64,000 nt of DNA from an uncultured Bacteroidia bacterium (GTDB lineage Bacteria > Bacteroidota > Bacteroidia > Bacteroidales > F082). Position 1 is the first letter of the stretch; each line of letters begins with the position of its first letter. The position numbers and the translations under genes are program-made. Below the pieces are notes generated by a model, which ran no database searches, was not told where the DNA came from, and saw only the letters and a list, made by a program, of their open reading frames with translations. Positions 28,899 to 37,865 of this stretch are shown here, one piece after another. The stretch covers positions 1-64,000 of the forward strand of contig CACYHX010000007.1 in NCBI GenBank assembly GCA_902774365.1, given 5' to 3'.

Positions 28899-28984
28899 CG
28901 TCATTGCGGGCATGACCCGCAATCTCCTGAGCTATAGGTTTATCCTTTTGCGCAGGAGATGGCGGATGTTCCTCCGCCATGACG
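28899..28984. repeat. Full TCATTGCG-ended palindromic element, copy 1
   Basis: An 86-base element. The left end CGTCATTGCGGGCATGACCC and the right end with GGCGGATGTTCCTCCGCCA-TGACG are each internally palindromic. CTCCTGA and GCAGGAG face each other around a variable centre. It is nearly identical to 43026-43112. Confidence 0.85.
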
Positions 28985-28997
28985 CCCAGAAAAAAGG

Positions 28998-29594
28998 CTA
29001 TGTCCTATTAATCAATTCTTTTTCCAATTGTTCCTTCCCCTCAAACAATATCCCCGTGATGCCCATAGCACTCGCCGCCGCCACATTATTGGGGTTATCA
29101 TCAATAAACACCGTTTCCTCGGCCTTGATGCCGAAGCGTTGCAAGGCCAGTTGGAAAATCCTCGGGTCGGGCTTCATCACCCGCTCTACGCCCGAAATCA
29201 CCATGTCTTCCATGAGGTTGAGGACGGGATAAACCGGCCGCACCAAGGCGAAGGTCTCCTCCGACCAGTTGGACAGTCCAAATACACGAAAGCCTTTGGC
29301 TTTCAGTTCCTTGATATATTCCTCCATTCCAGGAATCTGCCCGCCCATCATCTTCATGAACTCGCCGTAATACAACTCAATTTCTTTCTTCCACTCGGGA
29401 TGCTCGGCGATGAGTTCCGCCGTGCCTTCCGCAACGGGACGACCATTGTCGTGCTGGGCGTTCCACTCGTAGGTGCAGATGTGGGTGAGGAACCACTCGG
29501 CCTTGTCCACATCGCCGAAATAAGGGTCATAAAGGTAATGCGGGTTCCAGTCTAAGAGCACGCCACCGTAGTCAAAGATTATGTTTTTAATCAT
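28998..29594 (-). CDS. HAD-family hydrolase
   Basis: A 198-residue haloacid-dehalogenase-like phosphatase. IIFDYGGVLLDWNP gives the nucleophile Asp in motif I. GLSNWSEETF is motif II, the conserved Lys is in VERVMKPDPRIFQ, and FIDDNPNNVAAASAMGI is motif IV. The form resembles FMN or sugar-phosphate phosphatases of subfamily IA; the substrate cannot be assigned. It is divergent from tex with facing promoter boxes. Confidence 0.88.
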   Translation of the reverse strand: MIKNIIFDYGGVLLDWNPHYLYDPYFGDVDKAEWFLTHICTYEWNAQHDNGRPVAEGTAELIAEHPEWKKEIELYYGEFMKMMGGQIPGMEEYIKELKAKGFRVFGLSNWSEETFALVRPVYPVLNLMEDMVISGVERVMKPDPRIFQLALQRFGIKAEETVFIDDNPNNVAAASAMGITGILFEGKEQLEKELINRT

Positions 29595-29610
29595 TGTTCT
29601 TATTTTGCCG

Positions 29611-29648
29611 CAAAGTTAGCGAAAAACTGAAAGAAAACCGTATTTTTG
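29611..29648. promoter_or_regulatory. Divergent promoter region, HAD hydrolase / tex
   Basis: Minus-strand -7 box TAACTTTG at 29611-29618 and plus-strand -7 box TATTTTTG at 29641-29648. Confidence 0.62.
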
Positions 29649-29667
29649 CACACCTAAAAAAGAAAAT

Positions 29668-31803
29668 ATGCCCAACACCATAGACTTCGCCCCGCAAATC
29701 GCACAAGAACTCAACCTCGCCGCGCACCATGTGGCCAACGTCATTCGCCTCTTCGACGAAGGCGCCACCATCCCCTTCATCGCCCGCTACCGCAAGGAAA
29801 TGACAGGCACGATGAACGAAGAAAACGTAGCCGCTGTGCAAAAACGCCTCGAACAGCTCGTCGAGCTTCAGAAACGCAAGGAAAGCGTCATCGCCTCCAT
29901 CCGCGAGCAGGAGAAACTTACGCCAGAGTTGGAGCAAAAGATACTGAACGCCAAGGCTTTGCAAGAAGTCGAAGATTTGTATCTCCCCTACAAGCCCAAG
30001 CGCCGCACCCGCGCAGCCATCGCCCGCGAAAAGGGTTTGGAACCACTTGCCGCACAAATCATGGCGCAGAACGTGGATATGGTGGACCGCCTCGCCGCGC
30101 GTTATGTCAACGCAAGCAAGGGTGTCAACGACATCGAGGAGGCCCTGCAAGGCGCGAAGGACATCATGGCCGAGTGGGTCTCGGAGAACATCAACGGGCG
30201 CAACCGCATCCGCAAGATCTTCCACATGCAGGGCGACATCAGCTCCACCGTGGTCAAGGGCAAGGAAGAGGAAGGCAAGACCTACCAGCAGTATTTCGAT
30301 TTCCGCGAGCCGATTTCCGAGGCACCCTCGCATCGCCTTTTGGCCCTGTTCCGTGCTGAGGAAGAAGGCATGGTGAAGCTGAAAATCAAGGTGGATGATG
30401 ACTTCGTGCTGAACTCATTGGAAAGCATCTTCCTGAAGAACGACAACGAATCATCGGAGCTCGTGCGCGAGGCCATCGCCGACTCGTGGAAACGCCTTTT
30501 AGAGCCCTCCATCGAGACCGAGATCCGCAATTATTATAAGGAGAAGGCCGACGAGACCGCCATCCGCGTCTTCGCCGAGAACCTGAAACAGCTGCTCCTC
30601 GCCGCCCCCATGGGCCAGAAGCGCGTCCTCGCCATCGACCCAGGCTTCCGCACAGGTTGCAAGGTGGTGGTCTTGAGCGAAACAGGGGCCTTGCTCCACA
30701 ACGAGACCATCTACCCTCACCCGCCCAAGTCGGACACGGTGGGTGCCATGCGCAAAATCAAGAGTCTGGTGGATGCCTACCGCATCAAAGTCATCGCCAT
30801 CGGCAACGGCACGGCAGGACGCGAGACCGAGGACTTCATCCGCAGCATCAAGTTCGACCGCGACCTGATGGCCGTGATGGTGAGCGAGAGCGGCGCATCT
30901 GTCTATTCCGCCTCGAAAATCGCCCGTGACGAGTTTCCAGACTACGACATCACCGTGCGTGGCGCGGTCAGCATCGGTCGCCGACTGATGGACCCGCTGG
31001 CAGAACTGGTGAAGATCGACCCGAAGAGCATCGGCGTGGGACAGTACCAACACGACGTGGACCAAAAGAAACTCGGCGAGAGCCTCGACCAGACTGTGGA
31101 GAGTTGCGTGAACGCCGTCGGCGTGGAACTCAACACCGCCAGCCAGCAACTATTATCTTATGTCAGTGGCGTCGGCCCTGCCTTGGCTTCCAACATCATC
31201 GCTTATCGAGAAGAAAAAGGCGGCTTCAAGAACCGCAAGCAACTCAAGGAGGTGCCGCGCCTTGGCGACAAAGCCTTCGAGCAATGCGCCGGCTTCCTGC
31301 GCATCCATAACGGAGACAACCCCTTGGACCAGAGTGCCGTCCATCCCGAGAGCTACCACATCGTGGAGAAGATGGCCAAGACACTGAACGTGAAGGTGAA
31401 AGACCTCATCGGCAACAAGGAACTCATCGCAAAAATCAACCCGAAGGAGTTTGTGGAGCAGGACTTCGGTTTGGAGACCATCAACGACATTCTTTCCGAG
31501 TTGGACAAGCCCGGCCGCGACCCGCGCAAGACCTTTGAAGCCTTCGAGTTCGACAAGAACATCCGCACCATCAACGACTTGCGCACTGGCATGACCTTGA
31601 ACGGCATCGTGACCAACATCACCGCCTTCGGCGCGTTTGTCGACATCGGGGTGCATCAGGACGGCCTCATTCACATCAGCCAGATGGCCGACCACTATAT
31701 CAAAGACCCCAACGAGGTGGTACACCTTAACCAAAAGGTCCGCGTGAAGGTTTTGGAAGTCGACGTGAACAGAAACAGAATCAGTCTAACCATGAAACTT
31801 TGA
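29668..31803 (+). CDS. tex: Tex-family RNA-binding transcription accessory protein
   Basis: A 711-residue Tex protein of normal size. The N-terminal helical region opens with FIARYRKEMTGTMNEE. The YqgF-like RNase-H-fold domain carries AIDPGFRTGCKVVVLS and IAIGNGTAGRETEDFI. The helix-hairpin-helix pair is around LSYVSGVGPALASNII, and a C-terminal S1 domain (GIVTNITAFGAFVDIGVHQDG) ends at NRISLTMKL. It binds structured RNA and affects transcription and stress tolerance in other bacteria. It is transcribed alone. Confidence 0.95.
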   Translation: MPNTIDFAPQIAQELNLAAHHVANVIRLFDEGATIPFIARYRKEMTGTMNEENVAAVQKRLEQLVELQKRKESVIASIREQEKLTPELEQKILNAKALQEVEDLYLPYKPKRRTRAAIAREKGLEPLAAQIMAQNVDMVDRLAARYVNASKGVNDIEEALQGAKDIMAEWVSENINGRNRIRKIFHMQGDISSTVVKGKEEEGKTYQQYFDFREPISEAPSHRLLALFRAEEEGMVKLKIKVDDDFVLNSLESIFLKNDNESSELVREAIADSWKRLLEPSIETEIRNYYKEKADETAIRVFAENLKQLLLAAPMGQKRVLAIDPGFRTGCKVVVLSETGALLHNETIYPHPPKSDTVGAMRKIKSLVDAYRIKVIAIGNGTAGRETEDFIRSIKFDRDLMAVMVSESGASVYSASKIARDEFPDYDITVRGAVSIGRRLMDPLAELVKIDPKSIGVGQYQHDVDQKKLGESLDQTVESCVNAVGVELNTASQQLLSYVSGVGPALASNIIAYREEKGGFKNRKQLKEVPRLGDKAFEQCAGFLRIHNGDNPLDQSAVHPESYHIVEKMAKTLNVKVKDLIGNKELIAKINPKEFVEQDFGLETINDILSELDKPGRDPRKTFEAFEFDKNIRTINDLRTGMTLNGIVTNITAFGAFVDIGVHQDGLIHISQMADHYIKDPNEVVHLNQKVRVKVLEVDVNRNRISLTMKL

Positions 31804-31814
31804 CTGCCGCTTCG

Positions 31815-31889
31815 CGTCATTGCGAACGGAGTGAAGCAATCCAGGGTATAAGACCCGTTGCCATAATTGCTTCGTGCCTCGCAGTGACG
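31815..31889. repeat. TCATTGCG-ended palindromic element, variant
   Basis: A 75-base imperfect inverted repeat. The left arm is CGTCATTGCGA..GAAGCAAT and the right arm ATTGCTTCG..TCGCAGTGACG. It shares ends with the copies at 28899 and 43026 but has a different middle. Confidence 0.7.
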
Positions 31890-31938
31890 CAAAGCGTGTT
31901 TTTTTTGCAAAAAACTTGCTTTTTAAAAATAAAGCAAC

Positions 31939-31946
31939 TATTTTTG
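31939..31946 (+). promoter_or_regulatory. -7 promoter box of the C10 peptidase gene
   Basis: TATTTTTG, 30 bases upstream of the ATG at 31976. Confidence 0.6.
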
Positions 31947-31975
31947 CGGCTGAAACGACAAATAACACAAATAAA

Positions 31976-34423
31976 ATGAAGAAGCCTTTTTTGCTCAGCC
32001 TAGCCATTTTCGGGTTTTTCCTCGCTTCAATCGCGCGACCCGTTAGCCTTCAAACGGCTCAATCCGTTGCCGCCAAGTTCATGGAAGCCAGCGACGCACA
32101 ACTAGTCTCCACCTATCCGACGGACAAGACCACGCTTGCATTCTATGTCTTCAACACCTCGGACGGCTTCGTCATCGTTTCGGCCGACGACTGCGAGACG
32201 CCCATCATCGCTTATTCCCATGAAGGCCGCTTCGACCCTGACAATGTCCCCGTTCAAATGCAGGATTATTTGCAAGATTTTGCGGAAAGAATCCAATACG
32301 GCATTGAAAACCACATGGAAGCGGATGAACTCACGGCAAGACGATGGGAAAGCGTGATGGCAACCGGACGCCTCCATGAGCAAAAATCCACCAAATCCGT
32401 AGCGCCTTTGCTGACCGAACAATGGCATCAGGGCTGCCTCTACAACAGCCTCTGCCCTGCCATGACGGGGCCCTGCGACCATGCCGAAGTGGGATGTGTG
32501 GCGGTGGCCATGGGTCAGATCATGCACTATTGGAAGTACCCCACAACAGGATGGGGCTCACATTCCTATTCCAACGCAGGCGTCACCCTTTCCGCTGACT
32601 TCGGCAACACCACCTACGACTGGGACCACATGCCCGATTCGCTGACCGAAAACTCTACCGAGACCGAAATCAACGCAATTGCAACATTACTTTTTCATTG
32701 TGGAATCTCTGTGAACATGCGTTATAGGACTGGTGGGTCAGCTGCCCATTTAAGCGATATCCTCAGTGCCTTGAAACAGCATTTCAATTATTCAAGGCGT
32801 ATCCACAGTGAGCCGAAAGACAACGACAATACTATATGGCTTCAAAAATTGAAGCACGACCTCGACTTACAACGTCCCGTACTCTATTCAAGCAGTGTTG
32901 ACCAAAGTGGTCATGCTTTCGTATGCGACGGCTACGACGACAACGACATGTTGCACTTTAACTGGGGTTGGGGTCAGGCTAACGGCTATTTTGCCCTAGG
33001 CAACCTAAACCCCATAGGCCATGCCTACAACAATAACAACTACGCCATTTTCGATATCATCCCGGAATACGAGCCTTGTCTAGTTGTTGCCACAGCATAT
33101 CCCGTTTCGGGAGGCACCATTGAAGGCATTGGAGAGTATCATTACAGCGAACAATGTACGCTTACTGCGATTCCCAACGAGAATTGTGAGTTTAGATATT
33201 GGAAAAAAGATGACCGAATCGTTTCATACGAGAACTCATATTCTTTTATGGTCTTGGACGACATTGACAACCTAATTGCCTATTTTTCCTTAAAACCTCT
33301 GAAGGAAATCACGACCTACCATGCCCCCGACACGAATGACGTGAACAGTCCATACGTCTACTTGTTATGGAACCATGACAACGACACGGAATGGCCACTA
33401 CTAAAAGAATTCGAAATCAAAAGTGAAAACCTAATAACCACTGACAACGAGTACATATATACCGCCTACAAATACGGGAATGGCAATCCATACACGTTTG
33501 GCAAATACACCATGGACGGCGATTCGGTAGAGTTCTTTCATATTGAAGGAGCAAGACCCGATGGCCTGACTTGTGACGGCAATTACTTTTATTGCAGCAA
33601 AAACACTGCTTCCTATGACATATGTCGTTTGTACTGTTATGATTTCACCAATAAAACGCTTCTCGACAGCATTTACACGAACCAACAGTTTGGGCTTTGT
33701 GCATACGACAGTTATTATGACGGCTTTTGGCTTTTAAAATACACTGGACTCAACAGAGATGTAGGACTCGTAGATCGCCAAGGACAAACAATTGATAACC
33801 AACAAATAACTACATCTGGACAAATCTTTGGATTAGGAGGCATCACCGCAGAAGACGGAAATCGACACTTACTGACTGTTGGTTCCAATCCATATTACAT
33901 CTCTGATTTCAATCTCCAAGAAGGGAATCACAATACCATCTGCATATCTTCTTCAAATCCCGTCGGAAATATAGTAAGTGCATGTTTAGGGAAATACAAC
34001 AACAAGGATGCCTTGTTTGTAATCTCTAGAACCTATTCTTCTTTATATGAGGAAAACAAAATACAAATCCTTGAAATCAAGTGTCATCTGGCGCCCATTC
34101 TCCATTATCGCCTCTATCGAGCCAAAAGCGAAGGTGACACCATAATGCTTGCCGATGGATTAACAGAAACATCTTTCACTGACACCTCCTGGAACAATGC
34201 CAGTGCAGGAGTGTACCGTTTCGGCATCAGCGAGGTTTACTACAACGGCATTGAATCTGAAATCATTTGGTCCGACGCCATCGTGAAAGCGGGTCATGGC
34301 ATCAACGAAAGCACCGATGACCTAGAGAGTGTCCCTTCTGTCCAAAAAGTGCTTGAAAATGGACAAATCATTATCATTAAGGATGGAAAACGCTATAATG
34401 TGCAGGGACAGAAGTTGAATTGA
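31976..34423 (+). CDS. Secreted C10-family (streptopain-like) cysteine peptidase
   Basis: An 815-residue exported protein. A signal peptide (about 1-20) leads to a propeptide with the Spi-like FYVFNTSDGFVIVSADD strand. The C10 catalytic domain has the nucleophile Cys174 in VGCVAVAMGQIMHYW, His313 in SGHAFVCDGY and the FNWGWG loop. Later regions are a beta-rich domain (about 360-440), a long part with DGLTCDGNYFYCSK-like blades that suggests a propeller, and a fibronectin-like stretch. The end (VLENGQIIIIKDGKRYNVQG) resembles the sorting tails of many Bacteroidales secreted proteins. I use ATG 31976, since the longer frame crosses the promoter. Confidence 0.85.
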   Translation: MKKPFLLSLAIFGFFLASIARPVSLQTAQSVAAKFMEASDAQLVSTYPTDKTTLAFYVFNTSDGFVIVSADDCETPIIAYSHEGRFDPDNVPVQMQDYLQDFAERIQYGIENHMEADELTARRWESVMATGRLHEQKSTKSVAPLLTEQWHQGCLYNSLCPAMTGPCDHAEVGCVAVAMGQIMHYWKYPTTGWGSHSYSNAGVTLSADFGNTTYDWDHMPDSLTENSTETEINAIATLLFHCGISVNMRYRTGGSAAHLSDILSALKQHFNYSRRIHSEPKDNDNTIWLQKLKHDLDLQRPVLYSSSVDQSGHAFVCDGYDDNDMLHFNWGWGQANGYFALGNLNPIGHAYNNNNYAIFDIIPEYEPCLVVATAYPVSGGTIEGIGEYHYSEQCTLTAIPNENCEFRYWKKDDRIVSYENSYSFMVLDDIDNLIAYFSLKPLKEITTYHAPDTNDVNSPYVYLLWNHDNDTEWPLLKEFEIKSENLITTDNEYIYTAYKYGNGNPYTFGKYTMDGDSVEFFHIEGARPDGLTCDGNYFYCSKNTASYDICRLYCYDFTNKTLLDSIYTNQQFGLCAYDSYYDGFWLLKYTGLNRDVGLVDRQGQTIDNQQITTSGQIFGLGGITAEDGNRHLLTVGSNPYYISDFNLQEGNHNTICISSSNPVGNIVSACLGKYNNKDALFVISRTYSSLYEENKIQILEIKCHLAPILHYRLYRAKSEGDTIMLADGLTETSFTDTSWNNASAGVYRFGISEVYYNGIESEIIWSDAIVKAGHGINESTDDLESVPSVQKVLENGQIIIIKDGKRYNVQGQKLN

Positions 34424-34434
34424 CGACGAAATTG

Positions 34435-34442
34435 TATTTTTG
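34435..34442 (+). promoter_or_regulatory. -7 promoter box of the beta-barrel gene
   Basis: TATTTTTG, about 60 bases upstream of ATG 34503. Confidence 0.6.
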
Positions 34443-34502
34443 CAGCGCGTTTCGCAATAAAAGCGCGACAAATCAGTTTATCCTATCAAACCGAGAGATA
34501 AT

Positions 34503-35342
34503 ATGAAGAGATTCAGAATAATTACCGTTTTATTGGCCTTGTTGGTTGCCGCTCCCACCCTGCTGCACGCCCAAATCATCAAAGGCGAGGTGTTCTTTGG
34601 CGGCAACGCCTGTCAGGTGGACGGCGACGAATGTTTTGGCTTCAAGAAATTCGGCGTTCACGCTGGCGCCGGTGCCTTAGTCCCTATCTTTAGCTCATCT
34701 GGCGTTAACTTAGACGTCGGCCTCGAAGTGCTATTCAACCAAAAAGGGGCGTACAAACGCGACAGTATCACGCACAACAGCACTTTCCCTTATGCCTACA
34801 ACCTAAAGCTCAACTATGCAGAGATTCCCTTGATGCTGTATTTGACCGACAAGGACAGGTATAGTCTGGGTGTCGGTGTTTCCTACGGACGTGTCGTCTA
34901 CCTCGACGAGAAGCAAAACAACATCTCGACGGGCATCGGCCTAGGCGACGGCAAACTGCATTGGAAAGAAGACGATGACACTAGGCCTGACATCGGACGT
35001 ATCGACGACATCAACGAATTAGATGCCATCGTCCGCTCCGTCGGCATCCCCGACACCATCGGCATTGCTTCCGTCATCGACAACTCCCATACCTACCGCG
35101 CCCACGACTTCAACATTTGCGCCAGTTTGAGGGTTCGCCTTTGGGAAGGCATCCATGCAGAACTACGTTACCAGTACTCGCTGCGGCCCCTCCGTTATAG
35201 GTTGTTCTACGAAGACTCCGGACTCACCCTCGCCAACCAAATTCGCACACAATACAACAACAGCATCACGCTGAGGGTGGTCTACATCTTCAACGAACAC
35301 CGGAGCAAGGCAAACAAAGCCTCGTCGAAGGAGGAACAATAG
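34503..35342 (+). CDS. Outer-membrane beta-barrel protein (PorT-like)
   Basis: A 279-residue exported protein with a signal peptide ending LLHAQ (about residue 23). Alternating hydrophobic strands follow, such as FGVHAGAGALVPIF, NLDVGLEVLFNQKGAY, LNYAEIPLMLYL and YSLGVGVSYGRVVYL. The final strand SITLRVVYIFNEHR is followed by a charged tail. The LNYAEIPLML pattern is typical of PorT/OMP_b-brl_2 proteins. Length and charge of the tail past the last strand are slightly unusual. Function is unknown. Confidence 0.75.
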   Translation: MKRFRIITVLLALLVAAPTLLHAQIIKGEVFFGGNACQVDGDECFGFKKFGVHAGAGALVPIFSSSGVNLDVGLEVLFNQKGAYKRDSITHNSTFPYAYNLKLNYAEIPLMLYLTDKDRYSLGVGVSYGRVVYLDEKQNNISTGIGLGDGKLHWKEDDDTRPDIGRIDDINELDAIVRSVGIPDTIGIASVIDNSHTYRAHDFNICASLRVRLWEGIHAELRYQYSLRPLRYRLFYEDSGLTLANQIRTQYNNSITLRVVYIFNEHRSKANKASSKEEQ

Positions 35343-35407
35343 GACCTCTTTAGCTGTCATACCATGGCAGCCGCACATGTTCAACACATTTGGAGGCCAC
35401 GATAGTC

Positions 35408-36121
35408 CTACAGCCCCAAATAATAATCCTTAAGGAATTCCCTGTATTGTGCTGTGAAACGCATTTCCGCATCGCGGATGACGAAGGTCTCCTCTTGAAT
35501 CACATCGTTTTTTGAAAAGCCCATCTCCAAATTGACGCGGTTGGGCTCACGGCCCTCAATGGGGACGATGGTCATGCGCTTATGCAAGCAAAGTCCCGCT
35601 TTTTTGGCTTCTTCCAAAAACACGTCCGACACGTCGAAAGGCAACACGACTGCCATACGGTCTTCTGGTTTCAGCAGTCGGCATGCCTCGCGGCAAAGAG
35701 TGGCGTAAGACAAGCCAGCGTCGTTGTGGCGCGCTCGGCTTTTTCGGTCCGAGTCGCATTTTGAGAAACGGTTGAAAAATGGTGGGTTGGAGACGATGAG
35801 GTCGTATTGCTTTTCCGTTTTGAAATCAACGATGTCGGTGCAATAGGATCTCAGATGGTCGCGCCACTGCGAGGCCTCGAAGTTGATGGTGGCCTCTTCT
35901 ATAGAGGCCTTGTCGATGTCGACGGCATCCACATGGGCCACGCCTTTTTGCGAGAGCATCAACGGTAGCAGTCCACAGCCTGTGCCAATATCCAGCACAA
36001 TGTCGGTAGGCTTCACCTCCACCCAACGTCCAAGCAAAATGGCATCGGTCCCCACTTTCATCGTCGAGCGATGATGGTAGAGGCTGAAATGCTTGAAGTG
36101 GAAGGGGCGCGCGTCGGTCAT
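35408..36121 (-). CDS. trmN6: tRNA1(Val) adenine(37)-N6-methyltransferase-like enzyme
   Basis: A 237-residue Rossmann methyltransferase. The SAM loop LDIGTGCGLL lies at 43-52, VDAVDID at 65-71 and the N6-adenine catalytic motif NPPF at 112-115. It matches TrmN6/YfiC in length and in the N-terminal HFKHFSLYHHRSTMKVGTDA motif. It methylates A37 of a tRNA in relatives. The start overlaps rimM by 4 bases, indicating one operon. Confidence 0.88.
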   Translation of the reverse strand: MTDARPFHFKHFSLYHHRSTMKVGTDAILLGRWVEVKPTDIVLDIGTGCGLLPLMLSQKGVAHVDAVDIDKASIEEATINFEASQWRDHLRSYCTDIVDFKTEKQYDLIVSNPPFFNRFSKCDSDRKSRARHNDAGLSYATLCREACRLLKPEDRMAVVLPFDVSDVFLEEAKKAGLCLHKRMTIVPIEGREPNRVNLEMGFSKNDVIQEETFVIRDAEMRFTAQYREFLKDYYLGL

Positions 36122-36642
36122 TGCAAATACATGTCTATCAAGCCTTCCGGCGCGGTGATCTGAAGAATTTTCTTTTCTCGGTCAACATTCTGAATCACCT
36201 GGTCCAAAATTGGGATGAGGATTTCTTTCTTGCCTTTCATCACCTGCAGGATGGCCTGTGTGGGGTATTCGAGCACCTCGGCGACGGGTCCTAACTCGCC
36301 TTTCTCGGTGTCGACCACCGTGAAGCCCACAATCTCATGGAAATAAAACTGCTTGCCGCTGAGTTTGGGCAGCATCTCCATAGGCAGGTAAACGACTCTC
36401 CCGACGAGGTTCTGCGCCTGCTCGATGGTCTTGATGTCCTGCACCTGGACGAAGAACTTATCGCCGTTGGGCGTGATTTTCTCCACGAAGAAAGGCGTCA
36501 GCACCTTGTTGATTTCGAGGAAGAAATGCTTCATTTCGAGGTAGGCGGAGGGGTCGTCGGCCTCGATTTTCAGGGTCACCTCCCCTTTCAGTCCGTGGGT
36601 CTTGACGACCTTACCGAGGTAAAAACAATCTTCTTTTTTCAT
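36118..36642 (-). CDS. rimM: 16S rRNA processing protein RimM
   Basis: A 174-residue RimM. The N-terminal barrel opens LGKVVKTHGLKGEVTLKIEA, and the PRC-barrel half carries VGFTVVDTEKGELGPVAEVL and LIPILDQVIQNVDREKKIL. It assists assembly of the 30S head and binds S19. It is unlinked from rpsP and trmD, and is cotranscribed with the methyltransferase gene downstream. Confidence 0.95.
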   Translation of the reverse strand: MKKEDCFYLGKVVKTHGLKGEVTLKIEADDPSAYLEMKHFFLEINKVLTPFFVEKITPNGDKFFVQVQDIKTIEQAQNLVGRVVYLPMEMLPKLSGKQFYFHEIVGFTVVDTEKGELGPVAEVLEYPTQAILQVMKGKKEILIPILDQVIQNVDREKKILQITAPEGLIDMYLQ

Positions 36643-36659
36643 TGTATTAGATTTTGCTG

Positions 36660-36684
36660 CAAAGATAATAAATTCTTATTTTTG
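36660..36684. promoter_or_regulatory. Tightly spaced divergent promoters, rimM / metal-exporter-like gene
   Basis: Minus-strand -7 box TATCTTTG at 36660-36667 and plus-strand -7 box TATTTTTG at 36677-36684, 9 bases apart. Confidence 0.68.
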
Positions 36685-36701
36685 CCGCTCAAATTAAAGT
36701 A

Positions 36702-37826
36702 ATGCACGAGTTTTTGCATTTGTTTTTGGATGTGCTGAGAAACAGTGTCTTAATCACCGGCTTGGTGATTATCATGATGCTAATGATCGAGTATGTCAAC
36801 ATCCATTCGCACGGGAAATGGTTCACGCGGCTGCGTCAGAACCGTTTCGGGCAAGTCGTATTGGGTGCGGGTTTGGGCATCATCCCAGGCTGCATGGGCG
36901 GTTTCGCCGCCGTGACGATGTATTCGCACAAGCTGTTAAGCTTCGGCGCCTTGATTGCCATGATGATAGCCTCGTCGGGCGATGAGGCCTTCGTCATGCT
37001 CGCCATGATACCCAAGGAGGCTTTGTTGCTGATGGGCATCTTGTTTGTGGTGGCCATCGTTGTCGGTTGGCTCGTCGACAATTGCTTCCATCGTTTGCCT
37101 TTTATAGATTCCCGAGGGAATGACATAAAAGGCAAACATAAAGAAGGCTGCGACGACGGCTATCAAATTCACCATGAGGACGAGGAACAAGAGACGGTGG
37201 AGAAAGCCACCTTCCGTAACCTCAAACGCGCCAGCGCGGAACGCATCGCCTTGCTTTTGGGCGTCATCCTCTTCATCGTGGCCCTGGCCTTCGGCATGCT
37301 GGAACACGAGCATGAACACGAGGAGGCCGTGGAGACCCTACACCATCATCTCAACATCTTCGACGAGTATTGGATGAACCTCATCTTCGCCGTCGTGAGC
37401 CTGTTCGTGGTGTGGTTCATCGCCACGGCGCCCGAGCATGTCGTCAAGGAGCATCTCTGGGAGCACATCATCCGTAAACATTTCCTCAGTATCTTCCTCT
37501 GGACCTTCGGCGCATTGTTCGTCATCCAAGTCGGGCTGCATTACTTTGACATCGAGACCCTTATCAGCAACAACATCCCGTGGATGATCCTGTTGGCCGT
37601 CTTGGTGGGCATCATCCCCGAGTCGGGACCGCACTTGCTGTTTGTCACCTTATTTGCCACGGGCACCATACCCTTCTCGGTGCTGTTGGCCAGCAGCATC
37701 TCGCAGGACGGGCATGCCTCGCTGCCTTTGCTCGCCGAGAGCAAACGGAGCTTCGTCAAGGCAAAGATTGTCAACGTCTTGGTGGCGGCAGTTTGCGGGT
37801 ATTTGTGTTATTTTGTTGGTTTCTGA
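36702..37826 (+). CDS. Putative 10-TM heavy-metal (manganese) exporter, ArsP_2-like
   Basis: A 374-residue membrane protein. The first five hydrophobic segments end near residue 126 and include GLGIIPGCMGGFAAVTMYSH. A long hydrophilic loop (127-185) rich in His, Glu and Asp follows, then more segments with a second His/Glu cluster (EHEHEHEE, about 205-212), and a second half with VGIIPESGPHLLFVTLFA. The paired GIIPGCMGG and GIIPESGPH motifs point to the putative manganese/heavy-metal exporter family (PF11449). Metal export is inferred. Codons 132-145 in the loop are part of a 43-bp palindrome (37094-37136). Confidence 0.75.
   Translation: MHEFLHLFLDVLRNSVLITGLVIIMMLMIEYVNIHSHGKWFTRLRQNRFGQVVLGAGLGIIPGCMGGFAAVTMYSHKLLSFGALIAMMIASSGDEAFVMLAMIPKEALLLMGILFVVAIVVGWLVDNCFHRLPFIDSRGNDIKGKHKEGCDDGYQIHHEDEEQETVEKATFRNLKRASAERIALLLGVILFIVALAFGMLEHEHEHEEAVETLHHHLNIFDEYWMNLIFAVVSLFVVWFIATAPEHVVKEHLWEHIIRKHFLSIFLWTFGALFVIQVGLHYFDIETLISNNIPWMILLAVLVGIIPESGPHLLFVTLFATGTIPFSVLLASSISQDGHASLPLLAESKRSFVKAKIVNVLVAAVCGYLCYFVGF
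37094..37136. repeat. 43-bp palindrome inside the coding sequence
   Basis: Outer arms TTTGCCTTTTAT (37094-37105) and ATAAAAGGCAAA (37125-37136) are perfect complements. Inner arms ATTCCC (37108-37113) and GGGAAT (37116-37121) are too. It encodes residues 132-145 of the exporter-like protein in an open frame. Confidence 0.9.
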
Positions 37827-37847
37827 TAGGAGTATCAAAATTATTCC

Positions 37848-37855
37848 TATTTTTG
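37848..37855 (+). promoter_or_regulatory. -7 promoter box before the TPP riboswitch
   Basis: TATTTTTG, placing the transcript start a few bases before the riboswitch. Confidence 0.65.
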
Positions 37856-37865
37856 CACCCGAAAA

